A DNA stretch of 36,913 bases from Klebsormidium nitens. Lineage: Eukaryota > Streptophyta > Klebsormidiophyceae > Klebsormidiales > Klebsormidiaceae. The notes under the pieces were generated by a model. The model worked only from the letters and a program-made list of their open reading frames with translations, had not been told where the DNA came from and did no database searches. The DNA lies in NCBI GenBank assembly GCA_000708835.1, contig DF237452.1:1-36913 (forward strand), given 5' to 3'. Numbering within the stretch: the first letter of the stretch is position 1; every line of letters starts with the position of its first letter. This document shows, piece by piece, positions 1 through 9,672 of this stretch. A program made the position numbers and the translations under genes.

Positions 1-1242
1 GGGGACGACGCTTACTATAGCCCTAGCAAGTTGCATGACGACATGGAAGGCGAGTATTTGGCCCGCTAAAGTGAAAGAGGAGGGGCTCTGGAGAGCTATC
101 CAAGCTGCTAGGTGGACTTTGTAGCGGCAGCCGATGTCATACCAGCAAAACTTGAGCGGAATTTTGTAGACTGCTATGAGCGTGAGCAGCAGGAGGGTGG
201 CAAGACCGTATCTCTCCCCTCCGAAGACGTTCGCTCCTACTCCAAGAACGCCATGCCGACAAAAGACGCCTATGTAACCTGCGATGTCGTATGCCGACTG
301 CTTTGCTATCCCGTAAACCGAGTCTGCCTTGAACTCAGAGCAGGTGCTCTCCCCCGCGTCAACCGCGTTCTCTTTAATGTCGAGGAAGCCATTTACCACG
401 TTGTCCGAGATGAACGTGGTGTCGGAGATGTGCGGCCGTCGGTGGGCTGAGGCCTTGCCTGCCCGTGCAAGGTGCTTTATTTTGAAGCAGGCGTCGATGT
501 ACGTGGAGTGCAAAACCCGGCTGGCCTGGTCAGTAATGCCCGCAGCTTGACACGCGGCGCAGCTGGAAAAGGGGTTTGCCTCAAAGTGCTCCACTCCGAA
601 AGTACCCATGTTCTGCACTCCGTGCCAGACGTACCCGATTTCTTTGCACGCCTTTGCGAACCCCTTCCGGAATGGGTCTGATGACAACCTCGGCTCCACA
701 CACCCATGCCTCTCGTGAATTTTCTCGACTGCTGTGCAGAAGGACTCGACAGAAACTCCCCCCCGTTTGCCGTTGAACACTAGCGAGTCGTACAGCTCCA
801 GGAGGTCGAGACCGTACCACGTGGGCTGCCCCTGCCCGCCCCGCACCGCGTCGAGCTGAAACCCCCAAACGGCCGACCCGGGAAAAGCATTCGCTGTGAG
901 CGGGTGCACGTGCACCTTCTTTCCGCTCACTGAACACGCGAAGATGGGGACCTCTAGCAGGAAGCGGAACTGCTGGTTCACATACAAAACAGTTTGCGAG
1001 CTTTCCTTGGTGAGGCAAGCCCCACCAGAGGGGCCGCAACTTTGGCACCGAGGCGCCTGGCTGACTTGTTGCTGCAAGAAGGCCTGGCCGGCTCTCATTT
1101 GCTCTTGTAACAAACACTCCCGGGCGGCGCAGCTTTCCAGGAAGATACGCCGCGAGTTTTCCCGAGTTGAAGCCCAGTTCTCCTCCTTCGCATGCCTTCT
1201 CCTCCTTGGAAAACCGGAGGGTTTGAACAAGGGCGTCAACAT
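1..1242 (-). CDS. KDZ-type transposase, 5' part, runs off window edge
   Basis: Unbroken minus-strand frame of 414 codons from an ATG at 1242 to base 1, with no stop in the window. It probably encodes a Kyakuja-Dileera-Zisupton DDE transposase, which would cut and paste its own DNA element. Seen in order: an N-terminal W...E-rich helical stretch, C-x2-C (SCGP region), a block VPIFAC...KKVHVHPL...FPGSAVWGF, a helical segment, a second Cys cluster CAACQAAG, then STYIDACFKIKHL with Asp250 and FCWYDIGCRYKVHL with Asp369. These fit the first two catalytic acids of the KDZ pattern (D..F.lk and YDI.C). The third acid would lie beyond the edge. The true start is uncertain: another frame (HFFDVDALVQTL) overlaps the first 25 codons, so upstream exons or a frameshift are possible. 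Family call from motif memory, not a search. Confidence 0.75.
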   Translation of the reverse strand, partial: MLTPLFKPSGFPRRRRHAKEENWASTRENSRRIFLESCAARECLLQEQMRAGQAFLQQQVSQAPRCQSCGPSGGACLTKESSQTVLYVNQQFRFLLEVPIFACSVSGKKVHVHPLTANAFPGSAVWGFQLDAVRGGQGQPTWYGLDLLELYDSLVFNGKRGGVSVESFCTAVEKIHERHGCVEPRLSSDPFRKGFAKACKEIGYVWHGVQNMGTFGVEHFEANPFSSCAACQAAGITDQASRVLHSTYIDACFKIKHLARAGKASAHRRPHISDTTFISDNVVNGFLDIKENAVDAGESTCSEFKADSVYGIAKQSAYDIAGYIGVFCRHGVLGVGANVFGGERYGLATLLLLTLIAVYKIPLKFCWYDIGCRYKVHLAAWIALQSPSSFTLAGQILAFHVVMQLARAIVSVVP

Positions 1243-2390
1243 CAAAAAAGTGCATAAAGCTGAACGTTGAATAGCTCACACTTTCATGGCGGACGCTCTG
1301 CTGATTGTAGATATTCTTTCTGCGCAGGCAATGCTGACCCCTACATGGTGTTTCCATAGTTTGAAACATTGGTTTGGATAGATATAGCTGTACGTGGTCT
1401 GACGTTGTAGCAGGCTCAAAATGGCTGCAAGCTGTATGATCATGGATTCAGAGTAAGGCCCATCTACCAAGACCAGCTAGCAGGTGGATCACTGACCTGA
1501 CATGCTTCAAAAAGCCACATCCACTTTGGCATATGCTTCCTGTGCTGCCTTGCTGAGCCTCAAGCTGCAAGCTGCCCCCAGAACTCATAAGTCTTGGACC
1601 ACCAACACCTTTCTGCTGCACAGAGATGGATAAAGAGGATGCAACTCTCAGCTACTGGGCAGCTACTCACTGCATTGACAAGATGTCATGTCTACATGTC
1701 TTGCTGAGTGCAACGAAGCTTGACATGTCATACAAGGGTTGCTTTCCAGCTGAAACCTCTACTGTTAGTACTAGCTATGCTATGCTATGCTAGCTATACT
1801 ATCATTGTCTCCCTGTGTAACTGCAGGCTTCAGAGCTTCAAGCTACCACGAATACAGCCCTACAGCCCGGCGGCCAGCGCGACATTGCTTTGGCATTGCA
1901 CAATGACGCTTTTCAGAAGCAAACCCTGAAAGGCCAGAGTACGTAGAAGTGAGCCGCTTACCTCTCGCCCGCCTTTCGCCTAGCCTGAACTTGATAAAGA
2001 CCAGCTTTAACCGACTCTCTGCTGGGCTTTCAGCTGCAGATCTCTGGGTTGATTCGCGGCCAAGAATTTACAACTGCGGGCAGCTCGCGCGGTGCCCGAT
2101 GCCCCGTATTTGGGCATTCCCGCGGTCGTGAAATGCCCGACAGTTGGTCATCGAGTTGTGGGCCTGGGCTCGTTATTGCTCTCGGCCTCTATGATGGAAA
2201 AACAGTGTGAGTTCACACCATCTACTTACATAGTATCCTAAGTTGTATTCGAGACGTCTGCCCTCGAGGCTCTGAGTCTATGCTGATCAGAATCAAACTC
2301 TAGCTGGTTTCTTGACGTGGGCGCTTCAATCTTTCTGCTGATTGGTTGCCATTGGTCGTGGCGTTCCCGTGTTTGCAATCAACAACCAAG
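1243..2390. other. Divergent intergenic spacer
   Basis: About 1.15 kb between the minus-strand transposase and the plus-strand UBA/PUB gene. I see no convincing coding exon. It must hold the promoter of the downstream gene and perhaps upstream exons of the transposase. Short low-complexity runs (agctatgctatgctatgctagc near 1775-1797) are present. Confidence 0.5.
2341..2355 (+). promoter_or_regulatory. Paired CCAAT boxes (inverted) upstream of UBA/PUB gene
   Basis: Two ATTGG pentamers (reverse CCAAT) lie at 2341-2345 and 2351-2355, exactly one helical turn apart and 36-50 bp before the start codon. CCAAT is the NF-Y site in eukaryotes. Function is inferred from position only; no TATA box is obvious nearby. 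Confidence 0.3.
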
Positions 2391-5300
2391 ATGGCGTCGG
2401 CGGCGCTCAGCCTTGTCTGCAACCAGTGTGGTTCACAGCTGAAGAATATGAAGGAGGCCCAGTCTCATGCAGACGCCACAGGACATTCAGATTTTGCGGA
2501 AAGTACCGAAGCGGTCCTTCAGCTGGTGTGCAGGTGCGGTCTATTTCGGAAGATTTTCAGTTGCCTGTGTGTGTTTTGGATTGTTGTCCTTTGTTGCTTA
2601 CACAAAGCCATCTTCGCGCCCAATGAGTAAGCTGTGGTGGTGGTTGATGATTGACATGAATTTTGGGGATCCACTTCATGTTCAGCTCCTGCTTGGTTGA
2701 GGTTTTTGCCTCATCCAAATTTGTATGGTAAGACTACCACCAGCAATTGTGGAAGTCTCAGCGTGCGTAAGTAGAGCGGGTTTTCGCTGTCAGACTGGGC
2801 CCTGGTGTGGCATGTTTATGCCTCTCTCTTTGAGAGCGCCTTTGTGTGTTATTTATTGGCGGCCAGACTCCTGAAAGCGATAGAGCGTTCTTCTCAAGCC
2901 AATTGTTTTCAAATCCTCAGACAAGCATGCGAGGTGATTAATACTCCAAACCTGGAGCAATTCCATCGCTAATCATCTAGCAACCTTATAGAGTTACATG
3001 GTCACTCATATTGCCCGCGGTCAAAAGTTCGATGCTTCCCCCCATGCAGATGTGTGTTGTATGCAAGCAGCGAACTTTTTGAAGGGTAAGAGTGCTCCAC
3101 TGAATATACCGCATCCAGCTCGTTTTCCAAGAACCCGAGTGACAGGTTACTTCAAGTGTTGTTGGTTCATGATGAAAAGGAGAGCACGACCCAAACCCAG
3201 TCGCAGAATTCTGCAGATCAACAATCTTGTTGATAAACTTGACAAAGGCCGTGCAATCGACCATGAAACTTTTCTAGTTCGATGACAAGTCTTCACATTT
3301 GTAAGAGAACCAAGAGGCGACATTGACCGCTGAAGATGGAAGAAATAATAACTCAATTGCACTTCATTTTGCAGTGATTGCGGGAAGCCGTGCCGGTCCA
3401 AGACTGAACAGGATCTGCACACACAGCGGACAGGCCACTCCCAGTTCCATGACAAGACCGCGGAGGCGGCAAAGCCGATGGATACTGAGAAGCAGATGCA
3501 GCAGATCAGGGAGGAGGAGAAGGCGGCGGAGATGCCGTCAACGTCAATGGAGATTGACGGGGCTGCAGCAGAAGGTTAGGATTACTGGCACGGACATTCT
3601 GACGTGCCACGTAGAAGGCCCCCAGAATCTTGTTGCGTCCAGAATCTGCTGGCTCCTCAGTTAAATGTGACTGTCATGTTGGCTGATTGCTAGTGTCAGG
3701 TTTCGCCCACTAATAGGACTTACAGATCATTTTATTTGATACAATGACTGTGGTCTTTCCTTCATTTCTGGATCATCGTCCTCGAAAAAGTCTTCGTCTC
3801 CCGAAGGCAACGGTCGGCAATCCTCAATTCTTGTGACATATAGTTCCCTGTTGCTCCTGCCAATTGTATTTGCGCTCTCCAAAGAAAAGAAAAATATACG
3901 GTCTGCTTTGATCACTGCATATTTCCTGGTTCTTGAGATGGGCACAGATGAAAAGTCCGCTTGAAAAGCTGCGTAAGTCTGCGTTGGTTCATCTGGTGCC
4001 CACTATCGAACTTGCTGTTGACGATATGTGCATAGGATGTTGATTCCGGCCACTGGCTTCGCAGCCGCTGTTTCATGATTGGACAAGAACCGTCTATCAT
4101 ACAGGACAACTTGAAGTGTTATGCAGAGCTCGTTCTCAGGGCCATTTTATAAACTGCTCCCTTCTCTCTGTCAGAGATGGTGGTACCCCAAGTCGACGCT
4201 GCTGCGCTTCAGGAGCTTCAGGACATGGGCTTTGGGATTGAACGGGCAACCCGGGCGCTGCACTTCTCAGGTAGGCCCCAGACATCTTGTCAAGCAGTCT
4301 TATCTACCCAGCGCAAGGTTTATTTCAAACTGAGCATAGCGAGCCTTGGGTTTTGTGGCAGCTATGGGCAGATCTATCTATTTCCACACGTGAGAGACAC
4401 TCTGGGGTCAGCGTGTTAGGAGGCTTTGTGCGACCCTTTAGCCTTTTGTTGGGGCTGCGGGAATGGCCGCATATCCGAGTAGCTTCTGGGCCGTTTCATA
4501 GCGCGGCGGGGAATGGCCCCATATCAGAGCAGCTTTTGGGCCGATTCAGAACCAATCATGGTCTTGTTTGTGCGGCCTGGAAGCAGCGTGACGAGAGCGC
4601 CTTTGACAAGTTGTCCTGTGACATGCCTGCTGGTGACTACTTTCGAATCTTCTGTACGATCTGTGAAGAGCAGACTGTCACGATCAATCTGACGTTCAGG
4701 CAACTGACGATTTCTGTCTTTCTTATTTCTGTTGTCTCTTGTCGGGTCTTGTCGTCCCCCAGTAGGAGATTCTCTGAGCAGAGCCGCCAAGGAGTCGGGT
4801 CGTTCATCTACGGACGCTGCCTTCAGAAGCAAGACGATGTGTTTTGGTTCCCTCTAATCCACCCCTTTTTTCAACGCCCCGAAAGCTCCGTATTTGAACC
4901 CCCTGATAGTGAGTACCTTGAGGGCAAAGGACGCTGAGCTTGCTTTGCTCTCTCCTTGCGGCCAGGCGGTAGCGTCGAGAGCGCCATCAACTGGGTCGTG
5001 GAGCACGAAAACGATGCTAACATTGACGAGATGCCAAAAGTAAGCAAGCTCAATCTCAGCGCCCAGAACGCTTATTGCTGTCTGGGTGCTTATTTTCAGT
5101 CACAGCTGTGTCACTCCGTTGTGCTTCTGACTTGGAAAGCGGATCAGGTCGCTCTCGAAGAATAGGGCTGTAAATCTGCACAATTACTCCCAACTGCCTA
5201 TCTCGCTGTCTCTTGGCGCTTCCACCTTCCAATCAAGGAACTCCCTCTACAATCTACTTCGTAAATAACGAGGGAACGACTCTTGCCTACGTCCTGTGTG

Positions 5301-8300
5301 CTGCGCTGTGCTGCGCTCTGCTTTATTGATTTACGAACTTTCGTCAAGTGTTTGACAATGTTTTGGATAACTCAGAGAGAATAATCGCTGCAGCCTTCAA
5401 GAATGGACTTTTCTCCTTTTCTGCAGATTCCCAAGTCTCAGGACAAGAAGCCGCTCTCAAAAGAAGAGGCCAAACGCAAGGCGGCAGAGCTGGCGTGAGT
5501 ACTCCCTCGAACATTCCGATTGGCATTGCGTTTACGGCTCCTCTCACAAAAGTCTATTGAAAAGCTACATTTGAGAGTTGATCTTCTCTATCAAAAGCAT
5601 TCCCGCATTGTTGCAACGCTGGAGGGGTTATTGAGACCAGGCAATAAAAGCACAGCAGGGAAGCCGCTGCAAAATTCCGGATGCTTGCTGACGTCATACT
5701 TTGTCGTGCAAGGCGAAACGGAAGCGCGCCAAAGAATAATCGCGCATCGTTGACAGCTTCGGGTCCCTTGAAATGGCTATCAGCCGATCGAAGCCCAGCA
5801 CTGAAATTACTCTTGCAATCACGGCTGCTTGCTGACGTCACAGCTTGTCGTGCAGGGAGAAGGCGAAACGGAAGCGCGAGGAAGAGGAGCGTGCGCGCGA
5901 GCGTGAGCGGGAGAAGGAGCGGGTTCGAGCGGGGAAAGAGCTGCTGGAGGCCAAGCGGATCGAGGAGGCGCAGGAGAGGAAGAGGTAAGTAGCGGGGGTG
6001 GAAGACATGAGCACACCACTTTTCCTTATATTAAAGTAACACGGTTAAGATTCGAGCAATTTTTGAAATCTCGATTTTTGCTCGTTGGAGCGGATATGGG
6101 GAGGAAGAGCTGCTAAAGGCCAAGCGGAGTGAGGAGCCGCAGTAGCGGAAACGGTAAAGCAGCGAGTGAAAGACACGAGCACACTAGTTTTCCTGGTCTT
6201 ACCTTCTTCTTGAGAGATACAGGTTTTGTTGAGTACGTCTCTCTTCCTGCTAGTTGGAGCGGATATGTGCGGGGGAAAAAGACCTCAGGCGGATCGAAGA
6301 GGGGCAGGAGAGGAAAGAGCTATACATGCAAGATATGGATGTTTTGGAGAAAGATTTGAGGAAGGAGAAGAAGGCGGGTCGGGCGGTCGAGTACCTCAAT
6401 CGGATATGGCTAGTATGTTCTTGATATGTTTCTGTAGCACTGCGAAAGGTCCTAGGCTCGTCGGGCTTGACTATTAACAAACCATCGAAGCAGTTTCGTT
6501 TAAGTGTTGCGACTTTGCATCTGAAGCCGCAGAGGTTCGCGAAGTGATCTGTGAATTGTGTGAAGAGTTGGAGTGCGTACCAGGAAGCAAAGAGCTGGAC
6601 GGTGAGGAAGAGTCCTCATGTTTGATCTGCATCAGAGTTTTGGTCGGTTCCTTTTGAGAGCAAAGCGGGCGGTGGGCAGGATTTGCTTACGGGATCAAGT
6701 GTTGTCGCTCTCATCTAAGACTGAAAAGAGCTGTAAGCATTTATGACAGAAGAAAACTTCAAGCAGAGAGTCGCGCGTCGAGCTTCGATCCGCGTCTGCC
6801 TGCAGGATCATCGAGTTGAAGCGTCAGGAGAAGTTGGAGGAGCAGCGCGCGAGGGAGAAGATCAAGGCGAGGCTCGAGGAAGATAAGGTGAGCCGCAGTC
6901 CCGGCTGACGTCCAAGCCCTGATGGTCGATTGGAATTTGCCAAAAGCAGAGCTCCTGGTATGGCTCTGTAAACTGCGGCAACACTATTTGATGACGTTGA
7001 AGAGAACCAAGAGTATTTGGACCATCTGGGAGGTTGCAGAGTGTTTGTCGTTCTGTCGTTTCTGCCTCTGCTCTGAGAACTCGTGTGCCAATCCCCGTAC
7101 TAAGCACGGTTTGGATCTCAAGTCCCAGCGCGCTCATGTATCTTCGTGCTATTGCCTCTTTGAGCGTCTCTACTTTCTTGTCGAACCCACTCCTCTTGAC
7201 GTGGTGTGAAGTTTCTGGTAAGATGATGTCATCCTGACGTCATCCTTTTTCTGCTTTGCAGGCGGAGCGGCGGCGGAAAATGGGTCTGCCCCCGAAGGAT
7301 CCTGAGGAGGAAAAGAAGAAAGAGGAAGAGAAGAAAGAGGAAGTCAAGAAGGTGAGTTGAAAGTCTGAACGGGTTGGGGCTTTCGCTAAGAATATCTTGG
7401 CGATTCTGCTTACCATCATTGCCTTGGAATCTGCTTTGTTTGAAAGTGTCGGAGGTAGGCGACGGGGACTGCGCAAATCCCAAACATGGAGTGTCGGATT
7501 TGCCCAAATCCCAAACATGGAGTGTCGGGTTTTTATAACGGGTGGCCAGGTGACCTATCAGCAGAGTTCGTTCAGCTTCGCTGCATTGTCTTTTGTTTAC
7601 CGAGATGCTGGAGGTTGCAGCTGAGGGGGTACCCTCACACTGAAAATAGCGAGTGCAACGCGTTTCCCCCTGCCTCTTGAAACCTTTTTTCTGCGCACAT
7701 ACTAACTACCTTTTCTTCCCCACTATCCAGACCTCCAATCGCTGCGCATTTGCTTTCTAATATCCTTCAACCTGGAGGCTGGACCTGTCATGCTTGTCTC
7801 CTTCGTACCAGTAAAAGCTCCCCGTCGAGCCCCCTATGCGTTTGCCGCATTTCTAGATGAAATTCCTTCAAACGATCCGTTAACGCTTTTCAGCCTTTCA
7901 GTCCCCCATCTCTATCCCCGCCCTCACGATCTCCTGGTCAGTCATCACACTGCGTCAGCTTTGGGAGCCCCACGAGAATTGCTGACCCGCCCAATTCCCT
8001 GCCGCTCTCTCCACAAACCGCCTCCTGTTCCTCTTCCGAGTCTCCCGTTTCTGTGTCCATGCTTCCAAAAGCAACCACGAGTCCTCTTAGCCCCCTTCAG
8101 AATCTTTCCACTAACTTCTCAAAGAGCCCTCCGTCCATCTTGACTCCCTAAATTTGTGAGAATCAACCCTGTATCGTTTCTCTGGCAGCCGTTCGTTCCG
8201 ATGCGTCCGGCCTCAAAAGCGGAACAGATGCGGAACGTGCTTCGAACCATGAAGCAGCAGCACAAAGTAAGGGCTTTTGATCTGAAGGAGTCTCACCAAC

Positions 8301-9579
8301 TTCCTCTTTACTTATGGGTGTAGTTTCAATCTGGAGGCCGGCATTCCCCCGATGCCTCACACTTTGTGCCTCGTTAATGCCACTCCCGTCGCCACATTCT
8401 TTGTGCTTCTCTGATGCCGTGCATTTGTACCTTCTGGTACCTGACAATTCTCTCTGTTTCCAACTCCTGGTTGCTTTAAGTTTTGTTGCCTTCCTAGGCA
8501 GCTTCTTGTTGAAGCCTCCTCTTGCTCTCGCTGACACCAGAGGCTCATGTTTTCTGTGGAAGATTATCCTGTTTCCTTGCTGCAAAACTGTTCACCGATC
8601 TATGCTGACAAAGGGTTTCGATCTTGAAACGACCAGGACCAGGACGAACGGGTGAAGAAAGCGTTCCAAACACTGCTGACGTACATTGGGAACGTGGCGC
8701 GGGCGCCCGACGAGGAAAAGTACCGGACTATTCGGCTCACTAACGCAGCTTTCCAGGTACGTTTCGATTGCTATACAACGCTTTCGTAGTATGTTTGAGA
8801 CACGAAGCTAGGGCGTCGCAGCGGCAACAAGAGTAAGGCGGTCGTTGTTCGTTGCTCTTCGTACACTTGAAGGAAAGGGCGTCTGGGCGCTGATGAGCAG
8901 TATCTGAGGTCAAGTCGGTGAAGGCACCGGATTGAGGAGCTTGACAGAGATTCTCCGGTGAAGGACTCTGGAGATCGGATGGAGGCTTGACGCGGAAGGA
9001 GACAGTTCCACCGACGAGTTGGGAGAATGGGTTTGGGAGACGCTTTTATATAAAAGAGATCAGCAAAACCTTCAATTGCATCATCCAAAAGTTTAAACTG
9101 AATCTCCCTCACCTAAGCCTTGCGCAATGTTGCTGGATTTTGAGCAGGCCTTCGCTTTTTGCCCGTAGTCCTCTGACATGGAGGAATCGAAATCGAAAAA
9201 TCACCAGCTCCGCTTCGGGTTGAGGAGATCAGAAGGCCCTTTACGTCTGCCGCCCACAATTGACTTCGCCATGTTTCGCCTTGCTCCTTTTACTCTCGAC
9301 TGTTTAGTCTGCCGAGATAACCTCTTCACTATCCAGCCGCAATAGTCGCCGAGTTGCCGCAATCCTCGATGTCAAAGCAGCCTTGCTCATTGGTTCACGG
9401 TGCAGGATCGCGTGGGTTCGCTCGGGGGCGTTCCTTTTCTCGAGCTCCTTGGCTTTGAAAAAGACGCTGCTGGCGAGACGATCAAGCTCGATCGGAGTAA
9501 AGTAGACCAGACGCTACTAAACGCAGCCGGGAGTGAACTGAATACTGCTATTACCAATCCTTTCTTCGGAGTACTCTAG
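2391..9579 (+). CDS. Zinc finger-UBA-PUB domain protein (11 exons, 417 aa)
   Basis: Exons 2391-2533, 3375-3574, 4175-4270, 4966-5039, 5427-5494, 5856-5984, 6806-6887, 7262-7351, 8189-8266, 8637-8756 and 9406-9579, all GT-AG with matching phase. Two C-x2-C-x12-H-x5-H fingers (Cys10/13 with His26/32; Cys47/50 with His63/69) are followed by a UBA domain (about 123-163, [14 protein letters not shown]), a K/E/R-rich coiled coil (about 172-294) and a PUB domain (about 300-410) ending NPFFGVL. UBA binds ubiquitin and PUB binds the C-terminus of the AAA ATPase CDC48/p97, so it is probably a cytosolic or nuclear adaptor in ubiquitin-dependent protein handling. The order matches the plant family typified by Arabidopsis At1g04850. 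The start has a strong context (aagATGgcg); an in-frame upstream ATG at 2346 is less likely. Exon 10 could instead begin at 8643, dropping two residues. Confidence 0.93.
4461..4549 (+). repeat. 50-bp tandem duplication in intron 3 of UBA/PUB gene
   Basis: The block beginning gaatggcc(g/c)catatc at 4461 recurs at 4511 with a few substitutions (gagtagcttctgggcc against gagcagcttttgggcc). Two copies, period 50 bp, wholly intronic. Confidence 0.8.
5683..5728 (+). repeat. Degenerate upstream copy of exon 6 acceptor and 5' end
   Basis: This intron 5 segment matches 5827-5878, which is the intron end, acceptor and first codons of real exon 6: gcttgctgacgtca, then ttgtcgtgca, then ggcgaaacggaagcgcg. 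The offset is 144 bp. The copy has lost a few bases at the acceptor and soon meets an in-frame TAA, so it reads as a dead exon duplicate. Confidence 0.8.
6084..6195 (+). repeat. Degenerate downstream copy of exon 6 3' end and donor
   Basis: Matches the end of exon 6 (about 5923-6030): gagctgct(a/g)(a/g)aggccaagcgg, then a donor-like GTAAAG, then the intron start with gaaagaca(c/t)gagcacac and ttttcc. The offset is about 161-169 bp. The copy carries an in-frame TAG (ccgcagtag) before its donor, so splicing it in would end the protein. Confidence 0.8.
6253..6325 (+). repeat. Second, more decayed copy of exon 6 3' region
   Basis: gttggagcggatatg at 6253 repeats the same string at 6084, exactly 169 bp earlier, and is followed by a corrupted caggcggatcgaagagg...caggagaggaa resembling exon 6 (5953-5983). 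This is the third member of the tandem series and the donor is no longer clear. Confidence 0.7.
7474..7529 (+). repeat. 31-bp tandem duplication in intron 8 of UBA/PUB gene
   Basis: caaatcccaaacatggagtg begins at 7474 and again at 7505, with identical following bases (tcgg). Near-perfect, hence probably recent. Confidence 0.9.
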
Positions 9580-9651
9580 TAATCAGAACGTTTTTAGGAA
9601 CTTGATATTGGAATGTGAAGGAAGCGAACTCGCACACACGCCAGTATATAT

Positions 9652-9672
9652 CAGGGATCGACACGATCCCTG
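9652..9672. repeat. Perfect 9-bp inverted repeat (stem-loop)
   Basis: cagggatcg - aca - cgatccctg: nine perfectly complementary pairs with a 3-nt loop, starting 73 bp after the UBA/PUB stop codon and so probably inside the 3' UTR or just past it. Whether it acts in RNA processing is unknown. Confidence 0.85.

Noticed and set aside
581-1369. 262-codon minus-strand open frame overlapping the transposase
   Set aside because: Its first part looks protein-like but the rest is Arg/Ala/Gly-rich shadow of the KDZ frame, which carries the motifs. Only a possible short 5' segment might be real.
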